This document shows positions 6,470 to 13,820 of a stretch of DNA of 17,950 bases, piece after piece. The notes under the pieces were generated by a model that did not search any database, had not been told where the DNA came from, and saw nothing but the letters and a program-made list of their open reading frames with translations. The translations under genes were made by a program, and so were the position numbers. The stretch is from positions 1 through 17,950 of the forward strand of contig CAAFLX010000011.1 of the NCBI GenBank assembly GCA_900763875.1, read 5' to 3'. Position 1 is the first letter of the stretch. Each line of letters opens with the position of its first letter. Origin of the DNA: Clostridia bacterium (GTDB taxonomy: Bacteria > Bacillota > Clostridia > Christensenellales > CAG-917).

Positions 6470-7486
6470 ATGCAACAGTCAAAATCGGGTGACGAGTCCG
6501 TTTTGCAAGAGTCTGAAAACGAGGTGCAAACCGCTTTGGACGAGCAAGCCGCAAGCGATGACAACGCTCTCGGCGTGCAAGAACAAGCCGAAGGCGAAAA
6601 CGCAACTCTCGAAGGTGGCGAAGCGCAAGACGAAACTCAAAAACCGTCAACTCAAACCGCAAATGCGGAAATTGTCGAGCCTGAGGCAATCGAGGGCGAT
6701 TTTGTCGTTGCAAAACCCGAAATCGTCTACCATTTGAGCGACTTTGACGGGCCGATACCTTTGCTTTACGAGCTTATCAAAAGCGCGAAAATCGCCATCG
6801 AGGATATTTTTATATCGGAAGTCACAAGTCAGTATGTCGAGATTATCCGCAACACGCCAAAAGAGGAGCTTGACTTCGACTATGCGGGCGAGTTTATCAC
6901 TATGGCTGCCGAGCTTGTGTATCTCAAATCTATCCGCACGCTGCCCAAGGACGACGAGGAAATCACCGAGGACGATCCCGAATACGAGCGTCAACTGCTC
7001 ATCAACAAGATTAAGGAATACGCCTTGCTTGTCGAGCAAAGCGAAAAGCTGCGCGAGATCGAAACTATCAATCGATTCTACCGCGCGCCCGTGTTTACCG
7101 ACAAGGACTACCGCGTTGCGCTCGTCAATTTTTCTCTGCCAAAGCTCGTTGACGCTTTTGCGCGCGTGCTTGCAAACGCCGCTATCCACGAGCAGGAAGT
7201 CATACCCAAAAAGGTGGTCAAAGATAGGTTTTCGGTGCACGAGCAAATGGAAAATATCCGCTTGATGATAAGTGTGCGCAAACAGATGAAATTCACCGAT
7301 TTGTTTGAGCCGGACTACGACAAGAGCGACATCGTCACGACGTTCCTTGCCGTGCTCGAACTCTTGAAATACGGCAGACTCCGCGCCGAACAAGAGGAAG
7401 TTTTCGGAGAAATAACCATATTTGCAATCGAGGGCACTGAAAACGTGCCGATTGATTTTGAGGAGGGTGACGATGGAAAATATTGA
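6470..7486 (+). CDS. scpA: Segregation and condensation protein A with acidic N-terminal extension
   Basis: Kleisin subunit that bridges the SMC dimer and binds ScpB in the bacterial condensin. The kleisin core begins near residue 87 with FDGPIPLLYELI (92-103), the usual start of ScpA (FEGPLDLLLHLI), and ends with a winged-helix-like segment (VVTTFLAVLELLKYGRL). The core of about 252 residues has normal family length. Before it lies an unusual 86-residue extension rich in Glu, Gln, Ala and Asp with almost no hydrophobic content, likely disordered. The start at the ATG at 6470 follows AAGGTG; a GTG two codons earlier is possible. It overlaps scpB by 14 bases, so translation is probably coupled. 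Confidence 0.92.
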   Translation: MQQSKSGDESVLQESENEVQTALDEQAASDDNALGVQEQAEGENATLEGGEAQDETQKPSTQTANAEIVEPEAIEGDFVVAKPEIVYHLSDFDGPIPLLYELIKSAKIAIEDIFISEVTSQYVEIIRNTPKEELDFDYAGEFITMAAELVYLKSIRTLPKDDEEITEDDPEYERQLLINKIKEYALLVEQSEKLREIETINRFYRAPVFTDKDYRVALVNFSLPKLVDAFARVLANAAIHEQEVIPKKVVKDRFSVHEQMENIRLMISVRKQMKFTDLFEPDYDKSDIVTTFLAVLELLKYGRLRAEQEEVFGEITIFAIEGTENVPIDFEEGDDGKY

Positions 7487-8159
7487 GAACGTTGTCGAGG
7501 CTATTATTTTTGCGAGCGGTTCGCCTATTTTGAAGAGCGATATTTGCGAAAAAGTGCCCGAACTCACCACGCAAAAACTCAATTCGATTGTCAAATCACT
7601 GCAAAAGCGATACAGCGAAAATTCGGGTATCGTGCTTATCGAATTCAACGGGAAAGTGCAATTTTCATCAAATCCGAAGTACGGCGACGTGGTTGCCGAC
7701 GTTTTGACGCCGCTTAGAGAAAAAGAGCTTACAAAAACGCTCCTCGAAGTGCTTGCGACCATTGCGTACAAACAGCCGATAACTCGCCTTGAAATCGATG
7801 AGATGAGGAGCAATAAAAACTCCGAATATGCGCTCACCGGCTTGCTTAAAGCAGGACTTATCGAGGCAGTCGGAAGAAAAGAAACCGTCGGCAGACCGTT
7901 GCTTTATGGCACTACGGACGAGTTTTTGAAGAAATTTCAAATCGAAAACATCGATGAATTGCCCGACTATGACGAGGTGCTTGAAAAACTTATGCTCATC
8001 AACGCGCCATCGCAAGAAACCTTGTTCCACAACCGTACGATTTTGGACGAGGACGACTCGGATAGCGAAACCCTCGCGATTGCCGCCGCGGATACTGTGG
8101 AAGAAGATGAGGAAATCCCCGAATTCCTCGAAGGCGAGCAGTTTGAGGTGTTCGATTGA
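7473..8159 (+). CDS. scpB: Segregation and condensation protein B
   Basis: Winged-helix partner of ScpA in the SMC complex. The 228-residue protein contains the family signature IAYKQPITRLEIDEMR (97-112) and GLIEAVGRKETVGRPLLYGTT (128-148), followed by FLKKFQIENIDELPD. Residues 189-228 form a strongly acidic tail that goes beyond the folded part. A perfect AGGAGGG six bases before the ATG, inside the end of scpA, decides the start; the open frame extends back to 7422 but only as an overlap with scpA. The gene is followed by a terminator, so scpA-scpB forms a two-gene operon. Confidence 0.94.
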   Translation: MENIENVVEAIIFASGSPILKSDICEKVPELTTQKLNSIVKSLQKRYSENSGIVLIEFNGKVQFSSNPKYGDVVADVLTPLREKELTKTLLEVLATIAYKQPITRLEIDEMRSNKNSEYALTGLLKAGLIEAVGRKETVGRPLLYGTTDEFLKKFQIENIDELPDYDEVLEKLMLINAPSQETLFHNRTILDEDDSDSETLAIAAADTVEEDEEIPEFLEGEQFEVFD

Positions 8160-8183
8160 ATTTTTGATAATGTGAATATGCAT

Positions 8184-8214
8184 AAAAGCCATCGTCATTT
8201 TCGGTGGCTTTTTT
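8184..8214 (+). terminator. Intrinsic terminator after scpB
   Basis: AAAAGCCATCG and CGGTGGCTTTT pair with one G-T and are followed by T residues. It ends the scpAB operon. Confidence 0.8.
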
Positions 8215-8331
8215 GTTGGAAAATCAACTGCGATTTTAAGCGTTTTTTATATGCAAAGCGGTGGTTTTGGGTGTAATTGAAATTTTCGATTCAAAAGTCA
8301 TAAAAACAATGAGAATACGCAAAATAGAGTT

Positions 8332-8811
8332 ATGACGGCTCTGCTTGTTACCATTGGCTTTGAATTTGCGATGATTGTATTGCTTGTGCCGATTAGGTTG
8401 TGCGCAACGGTGCATTTTTCGCTTAAAAACGAGCTTGCGTGCGTACAGCTGAAATTGGGCGGTGCGTCGCTTGTTAGGCTTGTTGTCACACTGTCGGGCG
8501 GAATCAAGGCGCAAATCAACGGAAAAACCATAAATAAAGCTCCCGATATCGGTGCGAAAGCGGTGAATAAACTTATTGCGTTTGCAGTTGAAAACAAAAT
8601 TTTGGCAATTGAAGATTTGATTGCGTTCGTTGGTGCGAAAGATGCGAAAAACGGCGCGATTTTGTGCGCGATATTCGAGATATTGCCAATATTTTCAAAG
8701 CGAATCGTTCAGGATTGCAAGGGGAGCAGGCTGGATGCGGAGTGCGACGTGAAGATAAAAATAAACGTGTTGCAAGCGGTTAAGGCGGCGTTTATAAGCA
8801 AAGGAAGGTGA
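8332..8811 (+). CDS. DUF2953-like membrane-anchored protein
   Basis: A 159-residue protein of unknown function. Residues 3-22 form one membrane segment ending in VPIRL, followed by a beta-rich region with KLGGASLVRL, then a helical C-terminal part. This layout and the position between scpB and ytfJ match the DUF2953 proteins common in clostridial genomes; most are somewhat longer. The start at 8332 has only a weak site (TAGAG close to the ATG). It ends four bases before the ytfJ start, so the two are certainly cotranscribed, and a role in spore formation is a guess from context. Confidence 0.6.
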   Translation: MTALLVTIGFEFAMIVLLVPIRLCATVHFSLKNELACVQLKLGGASLVRLVVTLSGGIKAQINGKTINKAPDIGAKAVNKLIAFAVENKILAIEDLIAFVGAKDAKNGAILCAIFEILPIFSKRIVQDCKGSRLDAECDVKIKINVLQAVKAAFISKGR

Positions 8812-8814
8812 AAT

Positions 8815-9150
8815 ATGCAGAGTTTTGAAGATATATTGAGGCAAACCGTTGAAAGTTTGAAAAAATCGGCAGAGTTCAACGAGATTGTGGGCAAACCCAT
8901 TGTGAACGGCGACGGAACGATTGTGTTGCCCGTGAGCAAAATCAGCGTCGGCTTTGTTGCAGGCGGCGCGGACTACGAGAGTGAAAAGAAAGTCAAATCA
9001 CCGCTTGGAGTGAGCGGCGGTGGGGTGAGCGTGACGCCAATAGGCTTTTTGGTGTGCGGCGCGCAAAAGAAATTTGTGAGGGTGGACGGCGAGGAAAACA
9101 AGTGGTTGGAGCTTTTCAAAAGCGTTGCAAACGTGGTGAAAAAAGATTGA
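8815..9150 (+). CDS. ytfJ: Sporulation protein YtfJ (GerW family)
   Basis: Small forespore protein family needed in Bacillus for normal spore germination (GerW). The 111-residue product carries the family pattern EIVGKPIVNGDGTIVLPVSK (23-42), then GFVAGGADY (46-54), a glycine-rich GVSGGGVSV (65-73) and PIGFLV (75-80). The length is slightly short for the family (about 120-150). GGAAGGTG before the ATG is a good ribosome site. It sits between the DUF2953-like gene and a DacB-type carboxypeptidase, the usual clostridial arrangement. Confidence 0.9.
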   Translation: MQSFEDILRQTVESLKKSAEFNEIVGKPIVNGDGTIVLPVSKISVGFVAGGADYESEKKVKSPLGVSGGGVSVTPIGFLVCGAQKKFVRVDGEENKWLELFKSVANVVKKD

Positions 9151-9197
9151 TGTTGTGTTCAAACGTCTGTGAAAACTGTGTGAAAGAGAGGTGGATT

Positions 9198-10268
9198 GTG
9201 GATGAATTTGAAAAGAAATGGTTGGTGTTTGCGGTTGCAACCGTATGTTTGACCATTGCAATAATATCCTCGTTTTCGGTTGGAAACGTGGTGTATCCTG
9301 TCAAAAGTATTCTAAAAAACAATGAATTAAAGAATAATATTGCGAAAAATGACGAAAAATGTGCGATAAACACGAATGTTGACGATATATCTCCTGTTGT
9401 GAAAAACGGCGCGCGTGGAGGTGTGTGCATCGAGCAATCGTCAAGGCGCGTGCTTGTGGACGAGGGCAAGGATGAGAGGTGCTATCCAGCAAGCACGACA
9501 AAGATTTTGACTGCGCTTATCGCGCTTGAAAAATTGCCGCTTGACAGAATTGTCACCGTGCCAAAAGTTGCAGAGGGAGTGGAAGGCTCGTCGATATATC
9601 TTGTTGAAGGGGATAAAATCAGCGTTGAAGATTTGCTTTTCGGGCTTATGCTTAGGAGCGGAAACGACGCCGCCGTTACGCTTGCGGTTGAGTGTTGCGG
9701 CTCTGTTTGCGAATTTGCAAAGGTTATGAACGAAAAAGCGAGGGAAATCGGCGCGAAAAACTCGCATTTCGTCAACCCTCACGGACTTCACGATGACAAC
9801 CACTATACGACGGCGTATGACTTGGCTTTGATTTGCGCAAACGCGTATGAAAACGACGATTTTGTGAGAATTGCAAGCGCAAAACAGCGCAAAATCACCG
9901 TAAATGACGAGGCAAGATACATTGCCAACAAGAATAAGTTGCTCAAACTTTTTGACGGTGCAAACGGCGTAAAGACCGGGTTTACGAAAAAGAGCGGGAG
10001 ATGTCTTGTCGGCGGCGCAAAACGAGGGGATATGCAGGTTGTCAGCGTGGTGCTAAATCACCAAGATATGTGGAACGACACAGTTAGAATGCTGAATTTT
10101 GCATTTGATAACTATCAATTGATTGCGCTTGACAATGCGCTGTTCACAAACGGAAAAGACGTTGTGAGGGTTGAGGTAAAACAAACAATCACGCCGAATT
10201 GGCTGGATATTAAGTATCCCGTAAAGAGGGACGGCAGTGAAAAACTCGAGGTGAAAATCGTCGGTTGA
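9198..10268 (+). CDS. dacB: D-alanyl-D-alanine carboxypeptidase, DacB type
   Basis: Second S11-family serine carboxypeptidase, acting on peptidoglycan outside the membrane; DacB regulates cortex cross-linking in spores. From the GTG start the 356-residue protein has an N-terminal membrane segment (8-27) and the catalytic motifs S99-T-T-K102, S154-G-N156 and K259-T-G261. It lacks most of the PBP5 C-terminal domain seen in the gene at 5028. The start is uncertain: GAGAGG six bases before the GTG at 9198 is the best site, while an ATG at 9150 overlapping the ytfJ stop (TGATG) would add 16 residues without a good ribosome site. It is the last gene of the DUF2953-ytfJ-dacB cluster. Confidence 0.87.
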   Translation: MDEFEKKWLVFAVATVCLTIAIISSFSVGNVVYPVKSILKNNELKNNIAKNDEKCAINTNVDDISPVVKNGARGGVCIEQSSRRVLVDEGKDERCYPASTTKILTALIALEKLPLDRIVTVPKVAEGVEGSSIYLVEGDKISVEDLLFGLMLRSGNDAAVTLAVECCGSVCEFAKVMNEKAREIGAKNSHFVNPHGLHDDNHYTTAYDLALICANAYENDDFVRIASAKQRKITVNDEARYIANKNKLLKLFDGANGVKTGFTKKSGRCLVGGAKRGDMQVVSVVLNHQDMWNDTVRMLNFAFDNYQLIALDNALFTNGKDVVRVEVKQTITPNWLDIKYPVKRDGSEKLEVKIVG

Positions 10269-10648
10269 ACGTTGTTTTTTTGAAGGGTTGAAATAAATTT
10301 TGCCAAAAGCGACATAATTGCTTGCTTTTTGAGCGGGTGGAGAGAGATTATAGCGACGAAAGAAGTTTTTTTGCCGCTTTTTGCGCTGTTTCGATACATT
10401 CTCTTTGAGGGTTGGGGGAAATGTGCGCCGAGGGAACGGAACGAAAATGTGCCGATTTTTTTGCCGTTGTTTTTGTATTGGTTCGTTGGCGATTTGTGAT
10501 GAACAAGCGACGAGGCAACCTAACTAAAATATGCCGCTTTTTGGTCGTTGAGAAACATAAGAATCAAAACGCTTGCAAAAATATTAAAATTTTAGTATGA
10601 TTTATATAATTTTTAAGGCGCATACGATATCGTGGCGCGAGAGGTTAT
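10269..10648. other. 380-base gap with no convincing gene
   Basis: Between dacB and rluB, where many clostridia carry spmA and spmB. It contains T-rich runs with loose repeats of TGCCG followed by T, and two short open frames: TTG-started 10412-10600 (62 codons) and TTG-started 10329-10499 (56 residues, hydrophobic). Neither has a ribosome site or a recognisable product. The last 80 bases hold the rluB promoter and a palindrome. Confidence 0.6.
10573..10601 (+). promoter_or_regulatory. SigA promoter for rluB
   Basis: TTGCAA (10573-10578), a 17-base A/T-rich spacer and TATGAT (10596-10601). Downstream, GCGC-AT-ACGATATCGT-G-GCGC (10618-10638) forms a near-palindromic hairpin just before the GAGAGG ribosome site. 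Confidence 0.6.
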
Positions 10649-11575
10649 ATGAGAATCAACAAGTATCTTGCAGAGTGCGGCGTTTGCTCTAGGCGTAAAG
10701 CAGACGACCTTGTGAAACAGGGCAGAGTCAGCGTCAACAAAAAGATTGTCAGAGAAGTCGGCTCGGATATAGACGAGAATAGGGACGTCGTTTTTGTGGA
10801 CGGAAAAAAAGTGGTCAGAGTGACGCACTATGACTACCTTTTGTTCTATAAACCCAAAAACTGCGTGACTACTCTCAACGAGGACAACGACAACAAGAGC
10901 GGCAGAAAAAAGACGGATAAGGAACTTGAAGAAATCAAGAACCGCGCCGAAAAACTCGCCGCAAAAGGCATCGTCGAAGAGCCGAAAGAGCATACGAAAC
11001 CGCGCAAGATTATCACCGATTTTATCGGCGACGACTACAAAAACAAGCGTCTTTATCCCGTTGGGAGATTGGACTATGACAGCGAGGGCTTGCTTTTGCT
11101 CACAAACGACGGCGATTTGACGTATAAACTCACGCACCCGTCAAGCGAAATTCCAAAAACCTATGTTGTAAAAATCGAGGGCACTATCGAGGAAAACGAC
11201 CTCGCCGCGCTCCGTAAAGGCGTGGTTGTGGACGGCGTAAAGTACGGCAGAAGCAAGGTGAAAGTCACGGGTATTGAAAAAGTGAAAGACACCAAAAAAG
11301 CCGTCATCGACCCAAAAGATATTATTGCCAAAGAGGCCATCGAGTGCGCCGAAGATACAAGCGGCGTGTTTACTCGCCTCGAAGTCATCATTTTCGAGGG
11401 CAAAAACCGTGAAATTCGCCGTATGTTCGAGGCGGTTGAAAAGAAGGTCGTGTTCTTAAAGCGCGTGGCAATCGGCGAGCTTAGGCTTGGCGGACTTGCA
11501 AGAGGCGCGTATAGACCGCTAAACGATATGGAAGTTGCGTATCTGCAAACTTTGGCAAGCAAAATCGACGGCTGA
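10649..11575 (+). CDS. rluB: 23S rRNA pseudouridine synthase, RluB/RsuA family
   Basis: Isomerises a uridine in the 23S rRNA peptidyl-transferase region (position 2605 in E. coli). An S4 RNA-binding domain occupies residues 1-60 (MRINKYLAECGVCSRRKADD). The catalytic domain has the motif GRLDYDSEGLLLLTNDG (139-155) with Asp142 as nucleophile, and EGKNREIRRM (250-259). At 308 residues it is about 60 longer than usual: residues about 78-118 form a Lys/Glu-rich insertion between the first catalytic strand and the GRLD motif, and a smaller one lies near 210-238. GAGAGG before the ATG supports the start. The gene is transcribed from its own promoter. RsuA-like specificity for 16S rRNA cannot be excluded. 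Confidence 0.88.
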   Translation: MRINKYLAECGVCSRRKADDLVKQGRVSVNKKIVREVGSDIDENRDVVFVDGKKVVRVTHYDYLLFYKPKNCVTTLNEDNDNKSGRKKTDKELEEIKNRAEKLAAKGIVEEPKEHTKPRKIITDFIGDDYKNKRLYPVGRLDYDSEGLLLLTNDGDLTYKLTHPSSEIPKTYVVKIEGTIEENDLAALRKGVVVDGVKYGRSKVKVTGIEKVKDTKKAVIDPKDIIAKEAIECAEDTSGVFTRLEVIIFEGKNREIRRMFEAVEKKVVFLKRVAIGELRLGGLARGAYRPLNDMEVAYLQTLASKIDG

Positions 11576-11594
11576 AAACCGAAAAAGCGACAAG

Positions 11595-11613
11595 TCAAAT
11601 ACTTTGTATTTGA
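11595..11613 (+). terminator. Hairpin after rluB, weak terminator candidate
   Basis: TCAAATAC, TTT and GTATTTGA form a perfect 8-bp stem 20 bases after the rluB stop. There is no T run on the plus strand, so termination here is doubtful. Confidence 0.3.
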
Positions 11614-11648
11614 AAGTTGCCAAAAAATATCGTCACAAAAAACAATCG

Positions 11649-11691
11649 TTCAATCTTAATCACGGCTTAAATGCGTGATTGTTCGATTGAA
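11649..11691. repeat. Two-part inverted repeat upstream of surE
   Basis: TTCAATC and AATCACG (11649-11664) pair with CGTGATT and GATTGAA (11674-11691) around a 9-base loop, giving 14 pairs with a small internal loop. It lies about 40 bases before surE. A T run follows only on the minus strand, so for surE it is more likely an operator or leader structure than a terminator. Confidence 0.45.
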
Positions 11692-11729
11692 AAAGAATGA
11701 TTTGTTGTCAAAACTCATCAAGGTGAAGT

Positions 11730-12491
11730 ATGAAAATTCTCATTGCAAACGACGACGGCTATTTTGCGCCCGGTATCAAGGCTCTTGCAAAAGCCCTTGC
11801 CAAAAATCACGACGTGCGCATTGTTGCGCCTATGTCCGAAAGGTCGGGTTCTAGTCATTCGGTGAGTTTTTTTAGCGGAATCACATACGAAAATATCGGC
11901 GTGATTGACGGCGTTCCTACTTATGCCGTCAGCGGTTCGCCCGGCGATTGCGTGCTGTTTGGCGTGAAATACTTATTCAAAGACGAGAAAATCGACGCGG
12001 TTGTGTCGGGAATAAACACTTGCCTCAACGCAGGCAGCGATATTATCTTTTCGGGCACGTTCGGCGCGGCGCAAGAAGGCACTTTTCAGCGCATACCGTC
12101 GCTTGCGGTGTCGCTGAGAACGCACGGCGTGGAGGACTATGAATTTGCAGCAGAATTTGCCGCAAATAACCTTGAAAAATTGCTATCTTTCGCAAGCGAA
12201 AACGTGACGATAAATTTGAATATCCCTAGCGTGAAAAAAGAGGATATAAAGGGCGTGAAAATCGCCCCCGTCGCATATCAACCGTATGAAGAGAAGTATG
12301 TGAGAGATTTGGACGAGAACGGTCGCGCCGTGTTCAGCGTTGACGGACGCAGAATCGTTCACGTTGACGAGGTTGCGGGCGGAGATTGCTATCAACTCGA
12401 CCACGGATATATTACGGTTACACCCGTTCAGATGCTCGCAAACGATTTCGATACGCTCGAAAAACTCAAAAAGGCGAAGTTCGAACTATGA
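11730..12491 (+). CDS. surE: 5'/3'-nucleotidase SurE
   Basis: Metal-dependent phosphatase acting on nucleoside monophosphates in the cytoplasm. The 253-residue length is typical. Metal ligands are in place: Asp8-Asp9 in ANDDG, Ser39 in SERSG and Asn96 in VVSGINTCLN. The family segment FSGTFGAAQEG (107-117) is also present, and SGSPGDCV (68-75) matches the usual GTPADCV. AAGGTG five bases before the ATG supports the start. Its stop overlaps the start of the flavoprotein by four bases (ATGA), so the two are translationally coupled. Confidence 0.93.
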   Translation: MKILIANDDGYFAPGIKALAKALAKNHDVRIVAPMSERSGSSHSVSFFSGITYENIGVIDGVPTYAVSGSPGDCVLFGVKYLFKDEKIDAVVSGINTCLNAGSDIIFSGTFGAAQEGTFQRIPSLAVSLRTHGVEDYEFAAEFAANNLEKLLSFASENVTINLNIPSVKKEDIKGVKIAPVAYQPYEEKYVRDLDENGRAVFSVDGRRIVHVDEVAGGDCYQLDHGYITVTPVQMLANDFDTLEKLKKAKFEL

Positions 12492-13708
12492 GAGTTTGCG
12501 TTGTCGGTGCAGGTGCAAGCGGAATGATGGCGACTATCGTCCTCGCAAGAGGGGGCGCAAACGTCGTTTTGCTTGAAAAAAACGAGAAATTCGGCAAAAA
12601 ACTCTATATAACCGGCAAGGGTAGATGCAATCTTACAAACGACTGCGAATTGGCGGATATGTTTGCAAACGTCGTGCACGGCGAAAAGTTTTTGCGCTCG
12701 TCCCTTTACGGATTTAGTCCGCAAGATACAATGTCGTTTTTTGAGGATTTGGGCTTGAAACTCGTCGTTGAGAGAGGCAATAGAGTGTTTCCTTTCTCGC
12801 AAAAATCAAGCGACGTGATAAAAACTTTGCAAATCGAGATTGAACGCCTTGGCGTAAAGACGCTCCTCGGCACGGAAGTGAAAGAAATCAAAAGGCATAA
12901 CGACGGCTTTTTTGTGGTTACGCCTTGGGAAAAGATCGAGTGCGACAAAGTTGTTGTGGCAACGGGCGGAGTGAGTTATCCTTCAACCGGTTCAACGGGG
13001 GACGGCTATGTCTTTGCAAGCTCGTTCGGGCTTAAAATCGTTGAGCCGAAACAGGCTCTTGCGCCTATTATCGTCAAGCAAAACGTGTCGTCTATGCAGG
13101 GAATATCCCTCAAAAACGTGTCGCTTTCCGCTCTTGACGAGAACGGAAAGGAAATTGCAAGCGAATTTGGCGAAATGCTGTTTACAAACAGGGGGTTATC
13201 CGGCCCGATTGCGTTGAGCGTGTCATCGTATATAAATAGGAAACAAGGCGTGAAACTTTGCCTCGACTTGAAACCCGCTCTTGACGAAACCGCACTGGAT
13301 AGACGCATTTTGAGAGATTTCGACGAAAGAAAAAATCAGGATATAAAGAACGTCACTCGCGCGCTTTTGCCCGAAAGGCTCAACGCATACGTTCTTAAAT
13401 GCGCAAATATAAGCGAAAGCAAAAAAGTGAACGAGATAACCAAAGAAGAAAGGGCAAGACTTGTCGGCAATATCAAGAATTTGCGCTTTGACGTGCAGTC
13501 GCTCGCGCCCTTTGCCGAGGCTATCGTCACTAGCGGCGGAGTGGATTTGAAATGCCTTAAACCCACTTGTGAGTGCAAGGAAGTCGAAGGGCTTTATTTC
13601 GTTGGCGAAACCATCGATATTGACGCTTTGACGGGCGGATTCAACTTGCAACTTGCCTTTGCTACGGCCGTATGCGCATCGCGCGATATTCTCAAAAAAC
13701 TTGCGTGA
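12488..13708 (+). CDS. NAD(P)/FAD-dependent oxidoreductase, HI0933/BaiN family
   Basis: A 406-residue flavoprotein of the aminoacetone-oxidase/YhiN/BaiN group; its physiological substrate is unknown in most bacteria. FAD-binding GAGASG is at residues 7-12, the family signature KKLYITGKGRCNLTND at 37-52, and the C-terminal FAD contact YFVGETIDIDALTGG precedes the usual FNLQLAFA. The ATG at 12488 overlaps the surE stop; no strong ribosome site is visible, in line with coupling. The open frame reaches back to 12386 inside surE, but the Rossmann motif fixes the start. The gene commonly precedes cmk in clostridia, as here. BaiN activity on bile acids is not implied by membership. Confidence 0.88.
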   Translation: MRVCVVGAGASGMMATIVLARGGANVVLLEKNEKFGKKLYITGKGRCNLTNDCELADMFANVVHGEKFLRSSLYGFSPQDTMSFFEDLGLKLVVERGNRVFPFSQKSSDVIKTLQIEIERLGVKTLLGTEVKEIKRHNDGFFVVTPWEKIECDKVVVATGGVSYPSTGSTGDGYVFASSFGLKIVEPKQALAPIIVKQNVSSMQGISLKNVSLSALDENGKEIASEFGEMLFTNRGLSGPIALSVSSYINRKQGVKLCLDLKPALDETALDRRILRDFDERKNQDIKNVTRALLPERLNAYVLKCANISESKKVNEITKEERARLVGNIKNLRFDVQSLAPFAEAIVTSGGVDLKCLKPTCECKEVEGLYFVGETIDIDALTGGFNLQLAFATAVCASRDILKKLA

Positions 13709-13756
13709 AAGCGTTGGCTAAAAAGCGACGAAAAAATTTACAAAAAACGGAAAAAT

Positions 13757-13790
13757 GCGGATTCTATCCGCCTCAAAATACAAATATAAT
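13757..13790 (+). promoter_or_regulatory. Putative cmk-plsC promoter with operator-like inverted repeat
   Basis: A perfect -10, TATAAT (13785-13790), has no recognisable -35 at the right distance. At that place lies the inverted repeat GCGGAT-TCT-ATCCGC (13757-13771). This could be an operator for an activator or repressor. Read on the minus strand the repeat is followed by ATTTTT, so it may instead be a weak terminator in that direction. Confidence 0.4.
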
Positions 13791-13820
13791 ATTAAAAACT
13801 CTGTAGAATCGGAGGGATTT

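Noticed and set aside
6647..7837. Minus-strand open frame (396 codons) opposite scpA-scpB
   Set aside because: It lies antisense to two clear overlapping genes; no recognisable motifs.
10412..10600. 62-codon frame in the dacB-rluB gap
   Set aside because: TTG start, no ribosome site, runs into the rluB promoter and has no recognisable content.
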